A stretch of 64,000 bases of DNA, from NCBI RefSeq assembly GCF_003048535.1, contig NZ_PIRQ01000004.1, positions 1 through 64,000 of the forward strand, given 5' to 3'. The position numbers and the translations under genes are program-made. The DNA is from Campylobacter concisus. Its GTDB lineage: Bacteria > Campylobacterota > Campylobacteria > Campylobacterales > Campylobacteraceae. Positions 35,630 through 45,182 of the stretch are shown piece after piece (position 1 is the first letter of the stretch; each line of letters starts with the position of its first letter). The notes under the pieces were generated by a model. That model searched no databases, was not told where the DNA came from, and saw only the letters and a program-made list of their open reading frames with translations.

Positions 35630-36882
35630 GCTCGCTTCGCCTTTGATCTAAGTAAAATTTTAAATACATGATAACCATCCTCGTAGTCGTAAGCAAGCTC
35701 AAATTTTTGCATCTGACAAATTTGCTCGATGATATAAAGTCCAAGCCCCATACCACTTCCCGCGCTCACCTTGTCACCACGCACAAAGGCTTGTTTGTAG
35801 TAATCAATAGGATGATTTAGCTTTTTGCCTAAATTTTTAACCGCTATAAATTCGCTATCGCAGATCAAAATAGCCTTTTTATCCTCTGCGTATTTTAGGG
35901 CATTGTCTATCAAATTTTTAATCGCCAAACTAAAAAGCTGAAAATCCACTCTCAATATCACGTCGTCTCTGATATCGCAGCTCACTCGCTCTTCAAATTT
36001 ATCAAGCATGAGCATATCTTGCACTTGCTCTAAAATAAGCGAAAAATGGCACTCTTGATAGTTTAGTGCGTAGCTTTTAGAAAGGAGCTGTTCGACTTTA
36101 CTAAATTCATTTATCAGCATCTCAAGGCGCTCGAAAACGTTTATGAGCCTCATCTTTTGGGTCTCATTTGCGACCATCTCAGAGACGATCCTGCCCTTAC
36201 CAATAGGAGTCTTTAGCTCATGCATAATCGCACGCAAAAATAGCTGCCTTGAGCGGATGAGCTCTCTGATCTTGCAAACGGCGTTATCAAACTCAACCGC
36301 AACCTGTCCGATCTCATCTTGCTCGTTTTCATTTAGCCTAGCCGTCATCGCCATCTCCATATTTCCACTGGCAAATTTTCTGATATCTTTACTAAGCCTT
36401 CTAAGCGGCGAAAGACTTCTAAGAACAGAAACATAAAGTGAGATGAGAAGGGCTGAAACTATCAAAAATGCGACCCAAAGCGGATCATTTACGTGTCTTG
36501 CATCATTACTTTCAAGAAGTAGCTGGAAAGACGGATTTTTAATAAGCAAATACAAATCGCCTTTATAATTAACCGATTGCACCACTCCAAGAGGCGTGTG
36601 CTGAGTAAAAACAACGGTTCCATTTGTGGCTATTGAAGTGGCTAAATTTTTATTTCCAACATACTCTAAGTAAAAATTTTTAAAATAATGTTCTAAATCT
36701 CTTGGGGGATTTCCACGTTCATAGAGTGCGACAAGATAGTTCATCGCACTTATTTGTCTATCCTTTAGTTTTTCTAAAGCGCTTTCTTGCTGAATGTTTG
36801 CAAAAGTTACAAAGAGCAAGCACATCAGCGAGAAAGCTATGGCAAAGATAATAGTTATCTTCGTAGTTATGGAATATTTCAT
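35626..36882 (-). CDS. racS: sensor histidine kinase RacS
   Basis: A 418-residue kinase of the RacRS system. TM1 is residues 7-28 and TM2 about 132-152, with a periplasmic sensor of about 100 residues and a HAMP-like linker. The H-box is IMHELKTPIGK near residue 217; N-box LAIKNLIDNALKYA and G-box GSGMGLGLYI follow. In C. jejuni RacRS responds to respiratory substrate and temperature conditions and affects colonisation. It overlaps racR by 4 and recR by 4 bases. Confidence 0.88.
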   Translation of the reverse strand: MKYSITTKITIIFAIAFSLMCLLFVTFANIQQESALEKLKDRQISAMNYLVALYERGNPPRDLEHYFKNFYLEYVGNKNLATSIATNGTVVFTQHTPLGVVQSVNYKGDLYLLIKNPSFQLLLESNDARHVNDPLWVAFLIVSALLISLYVSVLRSLSPLRRLSKDIRKFASGNMEMAMTARLNENEQDEIGQVAVEFDNAVCKIRELIRSRQLFLRAIMHELKTPIGKGRIVSEMVANETQKMRLINVFERLEMLINEFSKVEQLLSKSYALNYQECHFSLILEQVQDMLMLDKFEERVSCDIRDDVILRVDFQLFSLAIKNLIDNALKYAEDKKAILICDSEFIAVKNLGKKLNHPIDYYKQAFVRGDKVSAGSGMGLGLYIIEQICQMQKFELAYDYEDGYHVFKILLRSKAKRA

Positions 36883-37550
36883 CCGATAAGCTTATATCCT
36901 ATGCCTCTTACTGAAAATATATGTTTTGGGGCTTTTGAGCTATCACCGATTTTTGATCTAAGGCGTCCGATAATAACATCTAAGCTCTTTGAATCTTTAT
37001 CTTTTAGGCTTTTACAGTTATAAACTAGCTGCTCACGTGATACTGAAAAGCTGTGTTGCTTAATGAGATAAGTTAAAATTTCATACTCAGCTGGAGTAAG
37101 CGCTAACGGCTCATTGTTAAAGTAAATTTCGTGGCGTTTATCATCGATCCTAAATGCGCTATCAACGACCTCTTCTTGTACTTCATTTGTCTTTTTGTAT
37201 CTTCTTATAAGACTTGTGATACGAGCATACATCTCTTTTGGATCGTATGGTTTTGGCAAATAATCATCAGCACCAAGCTGAAGTCCAACAACCTTGTCGC
37301 TAATATCGCTTCTAGCTGAACTTATGATGATAGGAATGTCGTATTTTTGGCGAATTTCTTTACAAACCTCAAGCCCATCAATGCCCGGCAAAGTAAGATC
37401 AAGTATTAACAAATCATAGTTTTTTATCCCAGCACTAAGTCCTAAATATGGATCTTCAAAATTCGTAACTTTTATATTAAAACTATCAAGATATTCAGAT
37501 AAAATTTGCGCAAATTCTGGATCGTCTTCTATCATTAAAACATTAACCAT
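36879..37550 (-). CDS. racR: response regulator RacR
   Basis: A 223-residue OmpR-family regulator. The receiver has the acidic pair in IEDDPEF, phosphoacceptor Asp near residue 52 in LLILDLTLPG, Ser in ISSARSD and Lys in LPKPYDP. The C-terminal winged helix includes LTPAEYEILTYL and SVRGIGYKL. It is divergent from dnaJ and co-transcribed with racS and recR. The name follows synteny with C. jejuni. Confidence 0.9.
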   Translation of the reverse strand: MVNVLMIEDDPEFAQILSEYLDSFNIKVTNFEDPYLGLSAGIKNYDLLILDLTLPGIDGLEVCKEIRQKYDIPIIISSARSDISDKVVGLQLGADDYLPKPYDPKEMYARITSLIRRYKKTNEVQEEVVDSAFRIDDKRHEIYFNNEPLALTPAEYEILTYLIKQHSFSVSREQLVYNCKSLKDKDSKSLDVIIGRLRSKIGDSSKAPKHIFSVRGIGYKLIG

Positions 37551-37580
37551 GAATTATCCTTTTTATTAAAAATAGTAGAG

Positions 37581-37586
37581 ATTATA
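37581..37586 (-). promoter_or_regulatory. -10 box for racR-racS-recR
   Basis: The minus strand reads CCGTATAATCTC, a perfect TATAAT 31 bases before racR. Confidence 0.65.
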
Positions 37587-37629
37587 CGGCAAAAATGTAA
37601 ATTCTTTTTTAAATTTAAACTTTTTTGGG

Positions 37630-37635
37630 TAAAAT
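37630..37635 (+). promoter_or_regulatory. -10 box for dnaJ
   Basis: TTGGGTAAAATCCCAT carries TAAAAT, 38 bases before the GTG start and framed by GGG and CCC as a small inverted repeat. No CIRCE or HAIR heat-shock operator was seen. Confidence 0.5.
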
Positions 37636-37672
37636 CCCATATTTAAAATAAGCTTAATTAACAAGGAAAAAT

Positions 37673-38815
37673 GTGGAATTTGACTATTACGAAATCCTTG
37701 AAATTTCAAGAAATGCAAGCGGAGATGAGATCAAAAAAGCCTTTAGAAGGCTTGCTTTAAAATATCATCCAGATAGAAATTCTGGCGACAAAGAGGCTGA
37801 ACTAAAATTTAAACAGATAAATGAAGCTTATCAAGTTTTAAGCGACGAGCAAAAACGCTCTATCTACGACAGATACGGCAAAGAAGGCCTTGAGGGTCGA
37901 TTTGGTAGCGGTGGCGGATTTAGTGCCGATTTTGATCTTTCAGATATTTTTGACTCATTTTTTGGTGGCGGTTTTGCAAGTAGTTCTAGGCAGAGAAAAA
38001 GATACTCAGAAAAATACTCAGCCGATCTTGAAATTCCTATAAATTTGGAGTTTAACGAAGCTATTTTTGGTTGTGAAAAAGAGATAAAATTTGATCAAAA
38101 AGTGCCTTGCCCAACATGCAATGCAACCGGCAGTAAAGACGGCAAAAGTAAGACTTGCCAGCACTGTGGCGGAAGTGGCAGGATAACACGTGGAAATGGC
38201 TTTATGAATATCGTCCAAGAGTGCCCATATTGCCACGGAAGCGGTGAAGTAATAAGCGAACCATGCCCTGATTGTAATGCAAAAGCTTATAAAATCCAGC
38301 AACAAACTGTAAAGATTACTATCCCTGAGGGCGTTGATAGCGGTATGAGAATGAGAGTAGCTGGCAAAGGCAATATCGGTACAAACGGCGTTCAAGGCGA
38401 TCTTTATGTAAGCATAAATGTAAAAGAAGATAAGCATTTCATTCGTCATAACGACGATGTTTATCTAGAAATTCCTGTCTTTTTCACGCAAGCTATACTT
38501 GGCGAAAGCATAAAAATTCCAACGCTTCGAGGAGAAACTGAGCTAAAACTACCTGTTGGAGCAAAGGACAAGCAGCAATTTATCTTTGAAAATGAAGGTA
38601 TAAAAAGCGTGAATTCGCGCAAAAAAGGTAGGCTTGTAGCGCAAATTTCTATTCAAACACCTGAAAAACTAAGCGATGAGCAAAAAGAGCTTTTAAATAA
38701 GCTTCAGGCTAGCTTTGGCATAGAATCAGGCAAATCAAATACCGATGAAAGCGTCTTTGATAAGATAAAAAGCTGGTTTAAAGGCGATGAGCCAAAAGGC
38801 AAAAAGAAAAAATAA
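37673..38815 (+). CDS. dnaJ: chaperone DnaJ
   Basis: A 380-residue type I J-protein, the DnaK co-chaperone. The J-domain has HPD at residues 32-34, a Gly/Phe-rich linker at 72-105, and four zinc-binding CxxC units (CPTC, CQHC, CPYC, CPDC). The fourth reads CPDCNAKA and lacks the usual glycines. The start is GTG 37673 with AAGGAAAA upstream; the ATG at 37671 is out of frame. It is monocistronic and divergent from racR. Confidence 0.96.
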   Translation: MEFDYYEILEISRNASGDEIKKAFRRLALKYHPDRNSGDKEAELKFKQINEAYQVLSDEQKRSIYDRYGKEGLEGRFGSGGGFSADFDLSDIFDSFFGGGFASSSRQRKRYSEKYSADLEIPINLEFNEAIFGCEKEIKFDQKVPCPTCNATGSKDGKSKTCQHCGGSGRITRGNGFMNIVQECPYCHGSGEVISEPCPDCNAKAYKIQQQTVKITIPEGVDSGMRMRVAGKGNIGTNGVQGDLYVSINVKEDKHFIRHNDDVYLEIPVFFTQAILGESIKIPTLRGETELKLPVGAKDKQQFIFENEGIKSVNSRKKGRLVAQISIQTPEKLSDEQKELLNKLQASFGIESGKSNTDESVFDKIKSWFKGDEPKGKKKK

Positions 38816-38821
38816 ATTTAG

Positions 38822-38851
38822 ATTTGTGACGTTAAATTTGACGTCACAAAT
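38822..38851 (+). terminator. hairpin after dnaJ
   Basis: An 11-bp perfect stem (ATTTGTGACGT with ACGTCACAAAT) and 8-base loop, followed by TCTTTC. Confidence 0.65.
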
Positions 38852-39032
38852 TCTTTCAAAATAAATTTTATATATCCTAATTTTTACAAGTAAATTTCAT
38901 ACAAATTTTAAAATTTCATGAGTGAGTAATTTCGGCTATAAAATTTGAGCTAAGCAAAAAGCAAAGACAAATCTTAGCAGTCAATTCTTACGAGCAAGCA
39001 AAATTTTAAAATTTGCAAGAGAGTATATAAAT

Positions 39033-40484
39033 TTACTCAGTTGCAAGCTCCAAATAATAATCAAGCTGATCGCGTCTGATGATGCGTATAAGGTTTGTGC
39101 TACCCTCAACGCCCGTAGGGTGACCTGCTGTGACAAGATAAGTCTTATCGTGTTCGACATATCCCTCTTCATACGCCTTTTTCATGACATTTGCCAAAAG
39201 TGAGCTAAGCTTTGTTTTTTCTAGTACAAGCGCTGGCGTAACGCCCCAAGCAAGAGTAAGCATGTGCGCTGTTTGCTCATCGTGAGCGACTGCGATGATG
39301 TCGATATTTGTGCGGTTTCTAGCTAATTTTATGGCCGATTTTCCTGAGCCAGTGATTGAGATTAAAGCATCTGCCTTTATGCGAACAGCAAGAGATGCGG
39401 CACTACTTGCCACCATATCAGTCTCGTCAAAAAAGTCAAACTCATCAAATTTATTATATGGATAGATGCTTTGAGTTTGGATGATCGTTTTACTCATCGC
39501 CTCTACGACCGCGACTGGGTTTTTACCGATCGCACTCTCCTCACTTAACATAACAGCATCAGTGCCGTCTAATACAGCATTTGCCACGTCGCTAATCTCT
39601 GCTCTTGTGGCAGTCTCATGCTCTGCCATGCTTAGCATCATCTGAGTTGCTGTGATGACTGGCTTGCTTGCTGCATTTGCTTTTTTGATGATGAGCTTTT
39701 GGATAGTTGGGACCTTATAAAATGGCACTTCTATGCCAAGATCGCCGCGAGCTACCATGATACCATCACTCTTTGCAATGATGTCGTCTATATTTTCAAC
39801 CGCGTCAAATTTCTCGATCTTAGATAAAACAGCAGCTCTTGAGCCAAATTCTTTTAAGATATTTTTTGCCTTTATTGCGTCATTTGCATCTTGTACGAAG
39901 CTAATGGCGACAAAATTTACGCCATGCTTTGCGCCAAATTTCATATCTTCTTTATCTTTTGGTGTGATGATCTCTATGCCAAGAGCTGTATTTGGAAAAT
40001 TTACGCCTTTGTTTGAGTTTAAAATTCCATCATTTTCAATGATAGTTTTTACTATTTCTTTGCCTTCACTAACGACCTTTGCCCTTATAGAGCCGTCATA
40101 GAGATAGACATACTCGCCAACCTTTAGCATAGGCAAAATTTGAGGCTGATTTAGGCTTACTTTATAAATTCCTTTTTCCACTTTTTCACCGACGATCTCA
40201 TCGGCATGGATACTAAGTTCATCACCAGCCTTTAGATAAAATGGCTCACTAAGCTTGCCAACTCTGATCTTTGGGCCGCAGATATCTTGTAAAATTCCTA
40301 TTCTTTTATTTAGCCTTTTTTCGATATTTCTTATCTTGTCAATGTTTGATTTATGGTATTCGTGTGTCCCATGGCTAAAATTTAAACGAAAGACATTAAC
40401 ACCTGCTTTTACCATCGCTTCCATTGTCTCTTCATTATCACTTGCTGGCCCCAAAGTAGCTACGATTTTCGTCTTTTTTATCAT
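39033..40484 (-). CDS. pyk: pyruvate kinase
   Basis: A 483-residue enzyme of lower glycolysis making pyruvate and ATP. I chose ATG 40484 (KKTKIVATLGP near the start), with GGGG six bases upstream; upstream in-frame codons to 40556 run into the promoter. The catalytic Lys is in LSKIEKFDA near residue 216, and the metal-binding MVARGDLGIE and substrate-side ATQMM motifs are intact. Campylobacter often lacks full glycolysis, so it may act mainly around anaplerosis. Confidence 0.96.
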   Translation of the reverse strand: MIKKTKIVATLGPASDNEETMEAMVKAGVNVFRLNFSHGTHEYHKSNIDKIRNIEKRLNKRIGILQDICGPKIRVGKLSEPFYLKAGDELSIHADEIVGEKVEKGIYKVSLNQPQILPMLKVGEYVYLYDGSIRAKVVSEGKEIVKTIIENDGILNSNKGVNFPNTALGIEIITPKDKEDMKFGAKHGVNFVAISFVQDANDAIKAKNILKEFGSRAAVLSKIEKFDAVENIDDIIAKSDGIMVARGDLGIEVPFYKVPTIQKLIIKKANAASKPVITATQMMLSMAEHETATRAEISDVANAVLDGTDAVMLSEESAIGKNPVAVVEAMSKTIIQTQSIYPYNKFDEFDFFDETDMVASSAASLAVRIKADALISITGSGKSAIKLARNRTNIDIIAVAHDEQTAHMLTLAWGVTPALVLEKTKLSSLLANVMKKAYEEGYVEHDKTYLVTAGHPTGVEGSTNLIRIIRRDQLDYYLELATE

Positions 40485-40512
40485 TTTATGCCCCATAAAT
40501 TTGATTTTTGCG

Positions 40513-40518
40513 ATTATA
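40513..40518 (-). promoter_or_regulatory. -10 box for pyk
   Basis: The minus strand reads GTTATAATCGC, a perfect TATAAT 29 bases before the pyk ATG. Confidence 0.65.
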
Positions 40519-40544
40519 ACACATTTTAATAATGTAAATTTTTG

Positions 40545-40550
40545 TATAAT
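40545..40550 (+). promoter_or_regulatory. -10 box for the TRAP solute-binding protein
   Basis: TTTTGTATAATAGTC has a perfect TATAAT 25 bases before the ATG, divergent from and 27 bases away from the pyk -10 box. Confidence 0.65.
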
Positions 40551-40574
40551 AGTCAAAATTTTAAAGGAGAAGAT

Positions 40575-41630
40575 ATGAATAAATTTTTATTAGCGTCTCT
40601 TGGTCTAGCAGCTGTTGCTTGCGTTGCTATGGGAGATGATAAAGTTTATAAGCTAAAGCTTGCTAGCTCATGGGAGAGCACTATGCCAGTGCTTGGTGAT
40701 GTACCAAAAGAGCTAAAGGATAAAGTTGAAAAGATGAGTAATGGCAGACTTGAGCTAAGGATTGATTATCCATCAAAGCATAAATCACCTTTTGCAATGC
40801 TTGATTTTGCTAAAAGCGGTCAATACGACATTACCTACACAAGTAGCTATTATTATAAAGGCAAAGATGCTAAAACTATATTTTTTACAGCAACTCCATT
40901 TATGATGAATACTGATGAGCAAACAGCTTGGTATGAATTTGGCGGTGGCAAGGAGCTTGAGGCAAAAGTTTACGATCCATACAATATCAAAATTTTTAGA
41001 GCTGGAAATACTGGCATGCAAATGGGTGGCTGGTTTAAAAAAGAGATCAAATCATTAGATGATATCAAAGGCTTAAAGATAAGAATTCCGGGCTTTGGTG
41101 GTGAAATTTACGCTAAACTTGGCGCTAACATTAACACTATCCCAACTGGTGAGCTTTACATGGCTCTTGAGATGGGAACGATTGACTCAGTCGAATGGGT
41201 TAGCCCAGCTTATGATATGGCACTTGGCTTTCATAAAGTGGCAAAATACTACTACACAGGCTGGCAAGAGCCAAACGGTGAAACTCAGTTTTTCTTTAAT
41301 AAAAAATCATACGAGAAGCTTCCAGATGATCTAAAAGCGATCTTTGAAGCAGCTGCAGCTGAAGTAGCAAGAGATGCAAATACAAAAGTATTTTATTCAA
41401 ATGTTGAGTACTGGGATAAAATGAAAAGCGAGTATCCAGACATCCAAGTAAAATCTTTCCCTCCAGAAGTAATTGCAGCTCTTAAAAAAGCTACTAATGA
41501 ACTACTTGATGAAGAGAGTGCTAAAGATCCATTATTTAAAGAGATCGTTGAGTCTCAAAGAGCTTTCCTTAAAAAAGCAAGAGAATGGACTAAAATTTCA
41601 GACTACGCTTATATCAAAACAAACGAATAG
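40575..41630 (+). CDS. TRAP transporter solute-binding protein (DctP family)
   Basis: A 351-residue periplasmic binding protein. The start is ATG 40575 after AAAGGAGA; residues 1-20 are a signal peptide. The family core includes KGLKIRIPGFGGEIYAKLG, with the conserved Arg that binds the carboxylate of the ligand, and the GTIDSVEWVSP helix. No dctQ or dctM membrane genes follow, so the permease must be encoded elsewhere. The ligand is unknown, likely an organic acid. It is a single gene between its own promoter and terminator. Confidence 0.9.
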   Translation: MNKFLLASLGLAAVACVAMGDDKVYKLKLASSWESTMPVLGDVPKELKDKVEKMSNGRLELRIDYPSKHKSPFAMLDFAKSGQYDITYTSSYYYKGKDAKTIFFTATPFMMNTDEQTAWYEFGGGKELEAKVYDPYNIKIFRAGNTGMQMGGWFKKEIKSLDDIKGLKIRIPGFGGEIYAKLGANINTIPTGELYMALEMGTIDSVEWVSPAYDMALGFHKVAKYYYTGWQEPNGETQFFFNKKSYEKLPDDLKAIFEAAAAEVARDANTKVFYSNVEYWDKMKSEYPDIQVKSFPPEVIAALKKATNELLDEESAKDPLFKEIVESQRAFLKKAREWTKISDYAYIKTNE

Positions 41631-41638
41631 TAAAATTT

Positions 41639-41657
41639 AGCAGGGATTTTCCCTGCT
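41639..41657 (+). terminator. rho-independent terminator after the TRAP binding protein
   Basis: An 8-bp stem (AGCAGGGA with TCCCTGCT), 3-base loop and a following T-run. Confidence 0.88.
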
Positions 41658-41751
41658 TTTTATATTTGCTCCAGTTACTTTCAATAAAATTTTTAATCAA
41701 AACGTTTTTATACAAGCCATAAATTTTTACAAAAATAAATGCTGGTGGCTA

Positions 41752-42540
41752 TTATAGATAGAAAATTTCTCTCATTGAGCGCTCGATCTTTGACTCATCA
41801 AGTGTATTGTTAAAAAATAAATTTAGTGCTAGAACTGCTTGATATAAAAGCATATCGGCGCCATCTTTTACGTCAAGGCTATTTTGCTTGGCCATTTCTA
41901 AAAATGGTGTTTGCTTACCATAAATCACATCAAATGCGAATTTAGCATCTTTAAAAATGCTTTTTAAAATTTCTTTAGGTGCTGGTAGAAAATCATCCTT
42001 TAAGCCAGCAGAGGTCGAGTTAATGACTAGATCAAATTTTTGCTCTTCATAGTTATCCCAGCTAAAACATTTGTACTCATCTTTAAATTTCTCAAGTCTA
42101 TCTTTGCTTCTATTTAGTATGCAAACATCAACACCTTGTTCTTTTAATGCATAAGTTATGGCATTTGCAGTACCGCCAGCTCCAAGAACAATAGCTTTTT
42201 TTACACCTTTAAAATTTTTTATTGCCTTTAGAAACCCAGGCGCATCTGTATTGTATGCATAAATTTTGTCATTTTTAAGCACAAGCGTATTTGCAGAGCC
42301 TATTTTGCGTGCTATATCCGAAGCTTCATCGGCTAAATTTAAAGCCCACTCTTTATGTGGAAGTGTTACGTTTGCACCGTTTAATTTTAAGGATTTAAAT
42401 TTATTGATTAATTCGCTGCCATCTTTTAGCAGGACTCTTGTATAAAGTGCTTTTAAGCCCAGGTCTGCAATGGCTTTATTGTGCAGCCTCGGAGATACCG
42501 AGTGAGCTATTGGATCTCCAAAGACTGCGAATGTTTTCAT
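41752..42540 (-). CDS. aroE: shikimate dehydrogenase
   Basis: A 262-residue NADP-dependent enzyme of the aromatic amino acid pathway. Substrate-binding SVSPRLHNKA is at residues 13-22, catalytic Lys in VTLPHKEWA near residue 63, and the cofactor loop GAGGTANAIT near residue 121. It ends the leftward operon and overlaps the SPOR gene by 4 bases, the order seen in C. jejuni. Confidence 0.95.
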   Translation of the reverse strand: MKTFAVFGDPIAHSVSPRLHNKAIADLGLKALYTRVLLKDGSELINKFKSLKLNGANVTLPHKEWALNLADEASDIARKIGSANTLVLKNDKIYAYNTDAPGFLKAIKNFKGVKKAIVLGAGGTANAITYALKEQGVDVCILNRSKDRLEKFKDEYKCFSWDNYEEQKFDLVINSTSAGLKDDFLPAPKEILKSIFKDAKFAFDVIYGKQTPFLEMAKQNSLDVKDGADMLLYQAVLALNLFFNNTLDESKIERSMREIFYL

Positions 42541-43382
42541 TTTGCTCTAAAGATAAAAGCGTCTTTATTGATATCTTTTCTAATATCACCTACTGCTTTT
42601 TGAAGTGTTTTTTCATCAAATGGACCAACTAAAATTTTAGTCAGTTCACCAACTTTTATAGTTTTGTAGCTATATCCCTTAGCAGCGATCTTTTTCATAT
42701 ATTCAGCATTTGGATTAAATTTACTAGTCACAAATACTTGAACATAAGAGCCTTTTGTGGCAGGTTCACTTTTAGCTACCTCAGCTTTTTTGTCTGCTTT
42801 ATCTATTTTGGTTTCAGCCTTTTTTTCAATCTTTTTATCTACTTTATTTTCAGTCTTAGCTGGTTTTGCCTCACTCTTTTTATCAGTAGCTGCTACTTTT
42901 TCGACTTTTTTAACTGGAGCATCTACCTTTGCCTCAGCTTTTTTAGCTGGTATTTCAGCTGGCTTTTCAATAGGCTTAACTATCTCTTTTGACTCTTCAG
43001 TTTTAGAAATAGGCTTATTGTTTTCTTTATCCTTTAGCTTTTTGATCATATCTTCAAATTCGTCTTGTTGCTTATTTTCAGGCACGATCGGTACTTGCTC
43101 AAAGAGCTGTGTATCGCCTTTTTTATTGTCTGAATTTGTATCAGCTATCGGAGCTTGTCTATCTACTGGCTGCTCAGCTGGTACTGGAGGAAGCACTAGT
43201 CTTGAATCAGCTTCATTTTGAGCTTGTGAAGGATCGCTTGAATTTACTAGCTTCATAGCCACTACAATAATCAAAAAAAGTATAATAAGAGCTGCTATAA
43301 ATATCAGAAGTTTTTTTAGTTTCAATCCTCTTGCGTCATCATCTCTTTCTAAAAGAATATCTTTTAACTCATCATTTTCCAC
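42537..43382 (-). CDS. SPOR domain envelope protein
   Basis: A 281-residue protein with a short cytoplasmic start, one membrane helix (residues 26-46), a long Lys/Glu/Ala-rich periplasmic linker (about 110-205) and a C-terminal SPOR domain (SYVQVFVTSKFNPNAEYMKK onward) that binds denuded peptidoglycan at the septum. The layout resembles FtsN or DamX-like proteins. The linker repeats PVKK, DKK and KKAE and could span the periplasm. It overlaps aroE by 4 bases. Confidence 0.85.
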   Translation of the reverse strand: MENDELKDILLERDDDARGLKLKKLLIFIAALIILFLIIVVAMKLVNSSDPSQAQNEADSRLVLPPVPAEQPVDRQAPIADTNSDNKKGDTQLFEQVPIVPENKQQDEFEDMIKKLKDKENNKPISKTEESKEIVKPIEKPAEIPAKKAEAKVDAPVKKVEKVAATDKKSEAKPAKTENKVDKKIEKKAETKIDKADKKAEVAKSEPATKGSYVQVFVTSKFNPNAEYMKKIAAKGYSYKTIKVGELTKILVGPFDEKTLQKAVGDIRKDINKDAFIFRAK

Positions 43383-43395
43383 TTTTTATCCTTAA

Positions 43396-43938
43396 TTACA
43401 TATATTTTGACCAACTTGCCCCACGCTCTTTTTGATAGAGTTTATAAGGTAAAGTTAGTATATTAAATTCTTTTGGCATATCGATATTTGGAAACATCCT
43501 CCACTCTTTAGGCAACTTCTGTGAAAGCTTTGCGTTGAGCACGTTTGCCAGCTGACAAGCCTCATTTAGCGTAGTGTGACCTTTATGCACATAAAGATGC
43601 AGATGGCCTGGTGTCTTACTCTCGTAGGCTGTAAAATTTATAAATCCTTCTTCTCTTAGAAGAAGCTGTGCTTTATGCCAAAATCTATCTGGGGTTCTGC
43701 CGTTATAGTCAAAGACTATATTTTCAACTTTATCATTTGCATTTATTAAAGAGTGTGCGATAACAGCTTTGCCCTCTTCATGCTCTTTCATAATATTATA
43801 GGTCAGTGGCTCATTTATCTTTTCAAATTTATCAAAGAAAATTTTGCCTCTGTATTCTATTTTATTAACGATCGTATCACGCTTGATATAGTAGTGAGTT
43901 GTAATAATCTTTATAAGTGCCGTATCAATACTTTGCAT
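43396..43938 (-). CDS. DUF1882 family protein
   Basis: A 180-residue conserved protein of unknown function, found next to glyA in Campylobacter and Helicobacter. The start is ATG 43938, which overlaps the glyA stop as TGATG; a TTG one codon earlier is possible. The block [17 protein letters not shown] near residue 116 and [15 protein letters not shown] near the end are the most conserved-looking parts. No membrane segment or signal peptide. I do not assign a role. Confidence 0.78.
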   Translation of the reverse strand: MQSIDTALIKIITTHYYIKRDTIVNKIEYRGKIFFDKFEKINEPLTYNIMKEHEEGKAVIAHSLINANDKVENIVFDYNGRTPDRFWHKAQLLLREEGFINFTAYESKTPGHLHLYVHKGHTTLNEACQLANVLNAKLSQKLPKEWRMFPNIDMPKEFNILTLPYKLYQKERGASWSKYM

Positions 43939-45182
43939 CAAAATGTCGCTTTATCATAGATTATAAATTTATGAGCAAGTTCAACTAGCTCAGCTTTTGT
44001 CTTCTCTTGCAAAGATGTGTTGTTTATGTCGCTTAGCACGTCAGCTATTTTGTTTGCTATTAGCTCAAACTCAGCCTCTTTCATACCACGAGCCGTAAGC
44101 GCAGGACTACCCACACGTATACCACTTGTGATAAATGGACTTCTTGTCTCGCCAGGGACTGTGTTTTTATTTACAGTTATGCCAGCATTTCCTAGAGCGA
44201 TGTCTGCGTCTTTTCCGCTAAATTCGCGGTTTAAAAAGCTCATTAAGATTAGGTGATTATCAGTGCCGCCACTTACTAGTTCAAAGCCTCTACTTATTAG
44301 CACCTCGCCAAGTTTTTTAGCATTTGCTTTCACTTGTTTAGCATAAATTTTCCACTCAGGACTAAGGTTGTGCTTAAAACCAACTGCTTTTGCTGCGATA
44401 ACATGAACTAGTGGTCCGCCCTGGATGCCTGGAAAAATAGAGGCATTTATCTTCTTAGCATACTCTTCGTTATTTGTCATTATTATGCCGCCTCTTGGGC
44501 CTCTTAATGTTTTATGCGTAGTTGAGCTTACGACGTCGCAGTGTGGGAAAGGATTTTGATGTTCACCAGCTACGACTAGGCCAGCGATGTGAGCAACGTC
44601 TGCAAAGAGTATCGCGCCAACAGCGTCAGCTATCTCTCTAAATTTCTTAAACTCGATCTCTCTTGTGTATGCGCTTGCGCCACAAACGATCATTTTTGGT
44701 TTTACTATCTTTGCGATATCCATAACTCTATCGTAGTTTATGCGACCATCAAGCTCGACGCCGTAGAAAAAGCTCTCATACATCTTGCCAGAGCTGCTTA
44801 CCTTTGCGCCGTGAGTTAAGTGTCCGCCGTGGCTTAGATCCATGCCTAAAATTTTATCGCCTGGATTAAGCAAAGCACCATAAACGCCTTGGTTTGCCTG
44901 AGAGCCTGAGTTTGGTTGAACGTTTGCAAATTCACATCCAAAGAGCTCTTTACATCTATCGATCGCGATTTGCTCGATCTCATCGACAAATTCACAACCA
45001 CCATAGTATCTCTTACCAGGGTAGCCCTCAGCATATTTGTTTGTTAGGATTGAGCCCATCACCTCCATAACATCTGGATATGTGAAATTTTCGCTAGCGA
45101 TCATCTCAAGGTGATCACATTGGCGTTTTAACTCTAAATTTACTAGGTCGTAAATATCTTTATCGTAGCTTTGCAAACTCAT
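43938..45182 (-). CDS. glyA: serine hydroxymethyltransferase
   Basis: A 414-residue PLP enzyme that converts serine and tetrahydrofolate to glycine and 5,10-methylene-THF. The PLP lysine is in [16 protein letters not shown] near residue 226; [14 protein letters not shown] is the cofactor-binding region near residue 93. It overlaps lysS by 4 bases and belongs to the gatC-aroE operon. Confidence 0.98.
   Translation of the reverse strand: MSLQSYDKDIYDLVNLELKRQCDHLEMIASENFTYPDVMEVMGSILTNKYAEGYPGKRYYGGCEFVDEIEQIAIDRCKELFGCEFANVQPNSGSQANQGVYGALLNPGDKILGMDLSHGGHLTHGAKVSSSGKMYESFFYGVELDGRINYDRVMDIAKIVKPKMIVCGASAYTREIEFKKFREIADAVGAILFADVAHIAGLVVAGEHQNPFPHCDVVSSTTHKTLRGPRGGIIMTNNEEYAKKINASIFPGIQGGPLVHVIAAKAVGFKHNLSPEWKIYAKQVKANAKKLGEVLISRGFELVSGGTDNHLILMSFLNREFSGKDADIALGNAGITVNKNTVPGETRSPFITSGIRVGSPALTARGMKEAEFELIANKIADVLSDINNTSLQEKTKAELVELAHKFIIYDKATF

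Noticed and set aside
38852-39032. Possible small RNA or gene between dnaJ and pyk
   Set aside because: Only AT-rich sequence with a near-palindrome (GCAAAATTTTAAAATTTGC) was seen; no promoter, start or structure convincing enough.
40485-40556. N-terminal extension of pyruvate kinase
   Set aside because: The added 24 residues are not part of the family and cover the TATAAT box; GGGG is well spaced to ATG 40484.
42757-43221. Long open frame on the plus strand opposite the SPOR gene (154 codons)
   Set aside because: It is a shadow of the Lys/Glu/Ala-rich linker in the opposite frame; the translation is a low-complexity Ser/Leu/Phe run with no ribosome-binding site.
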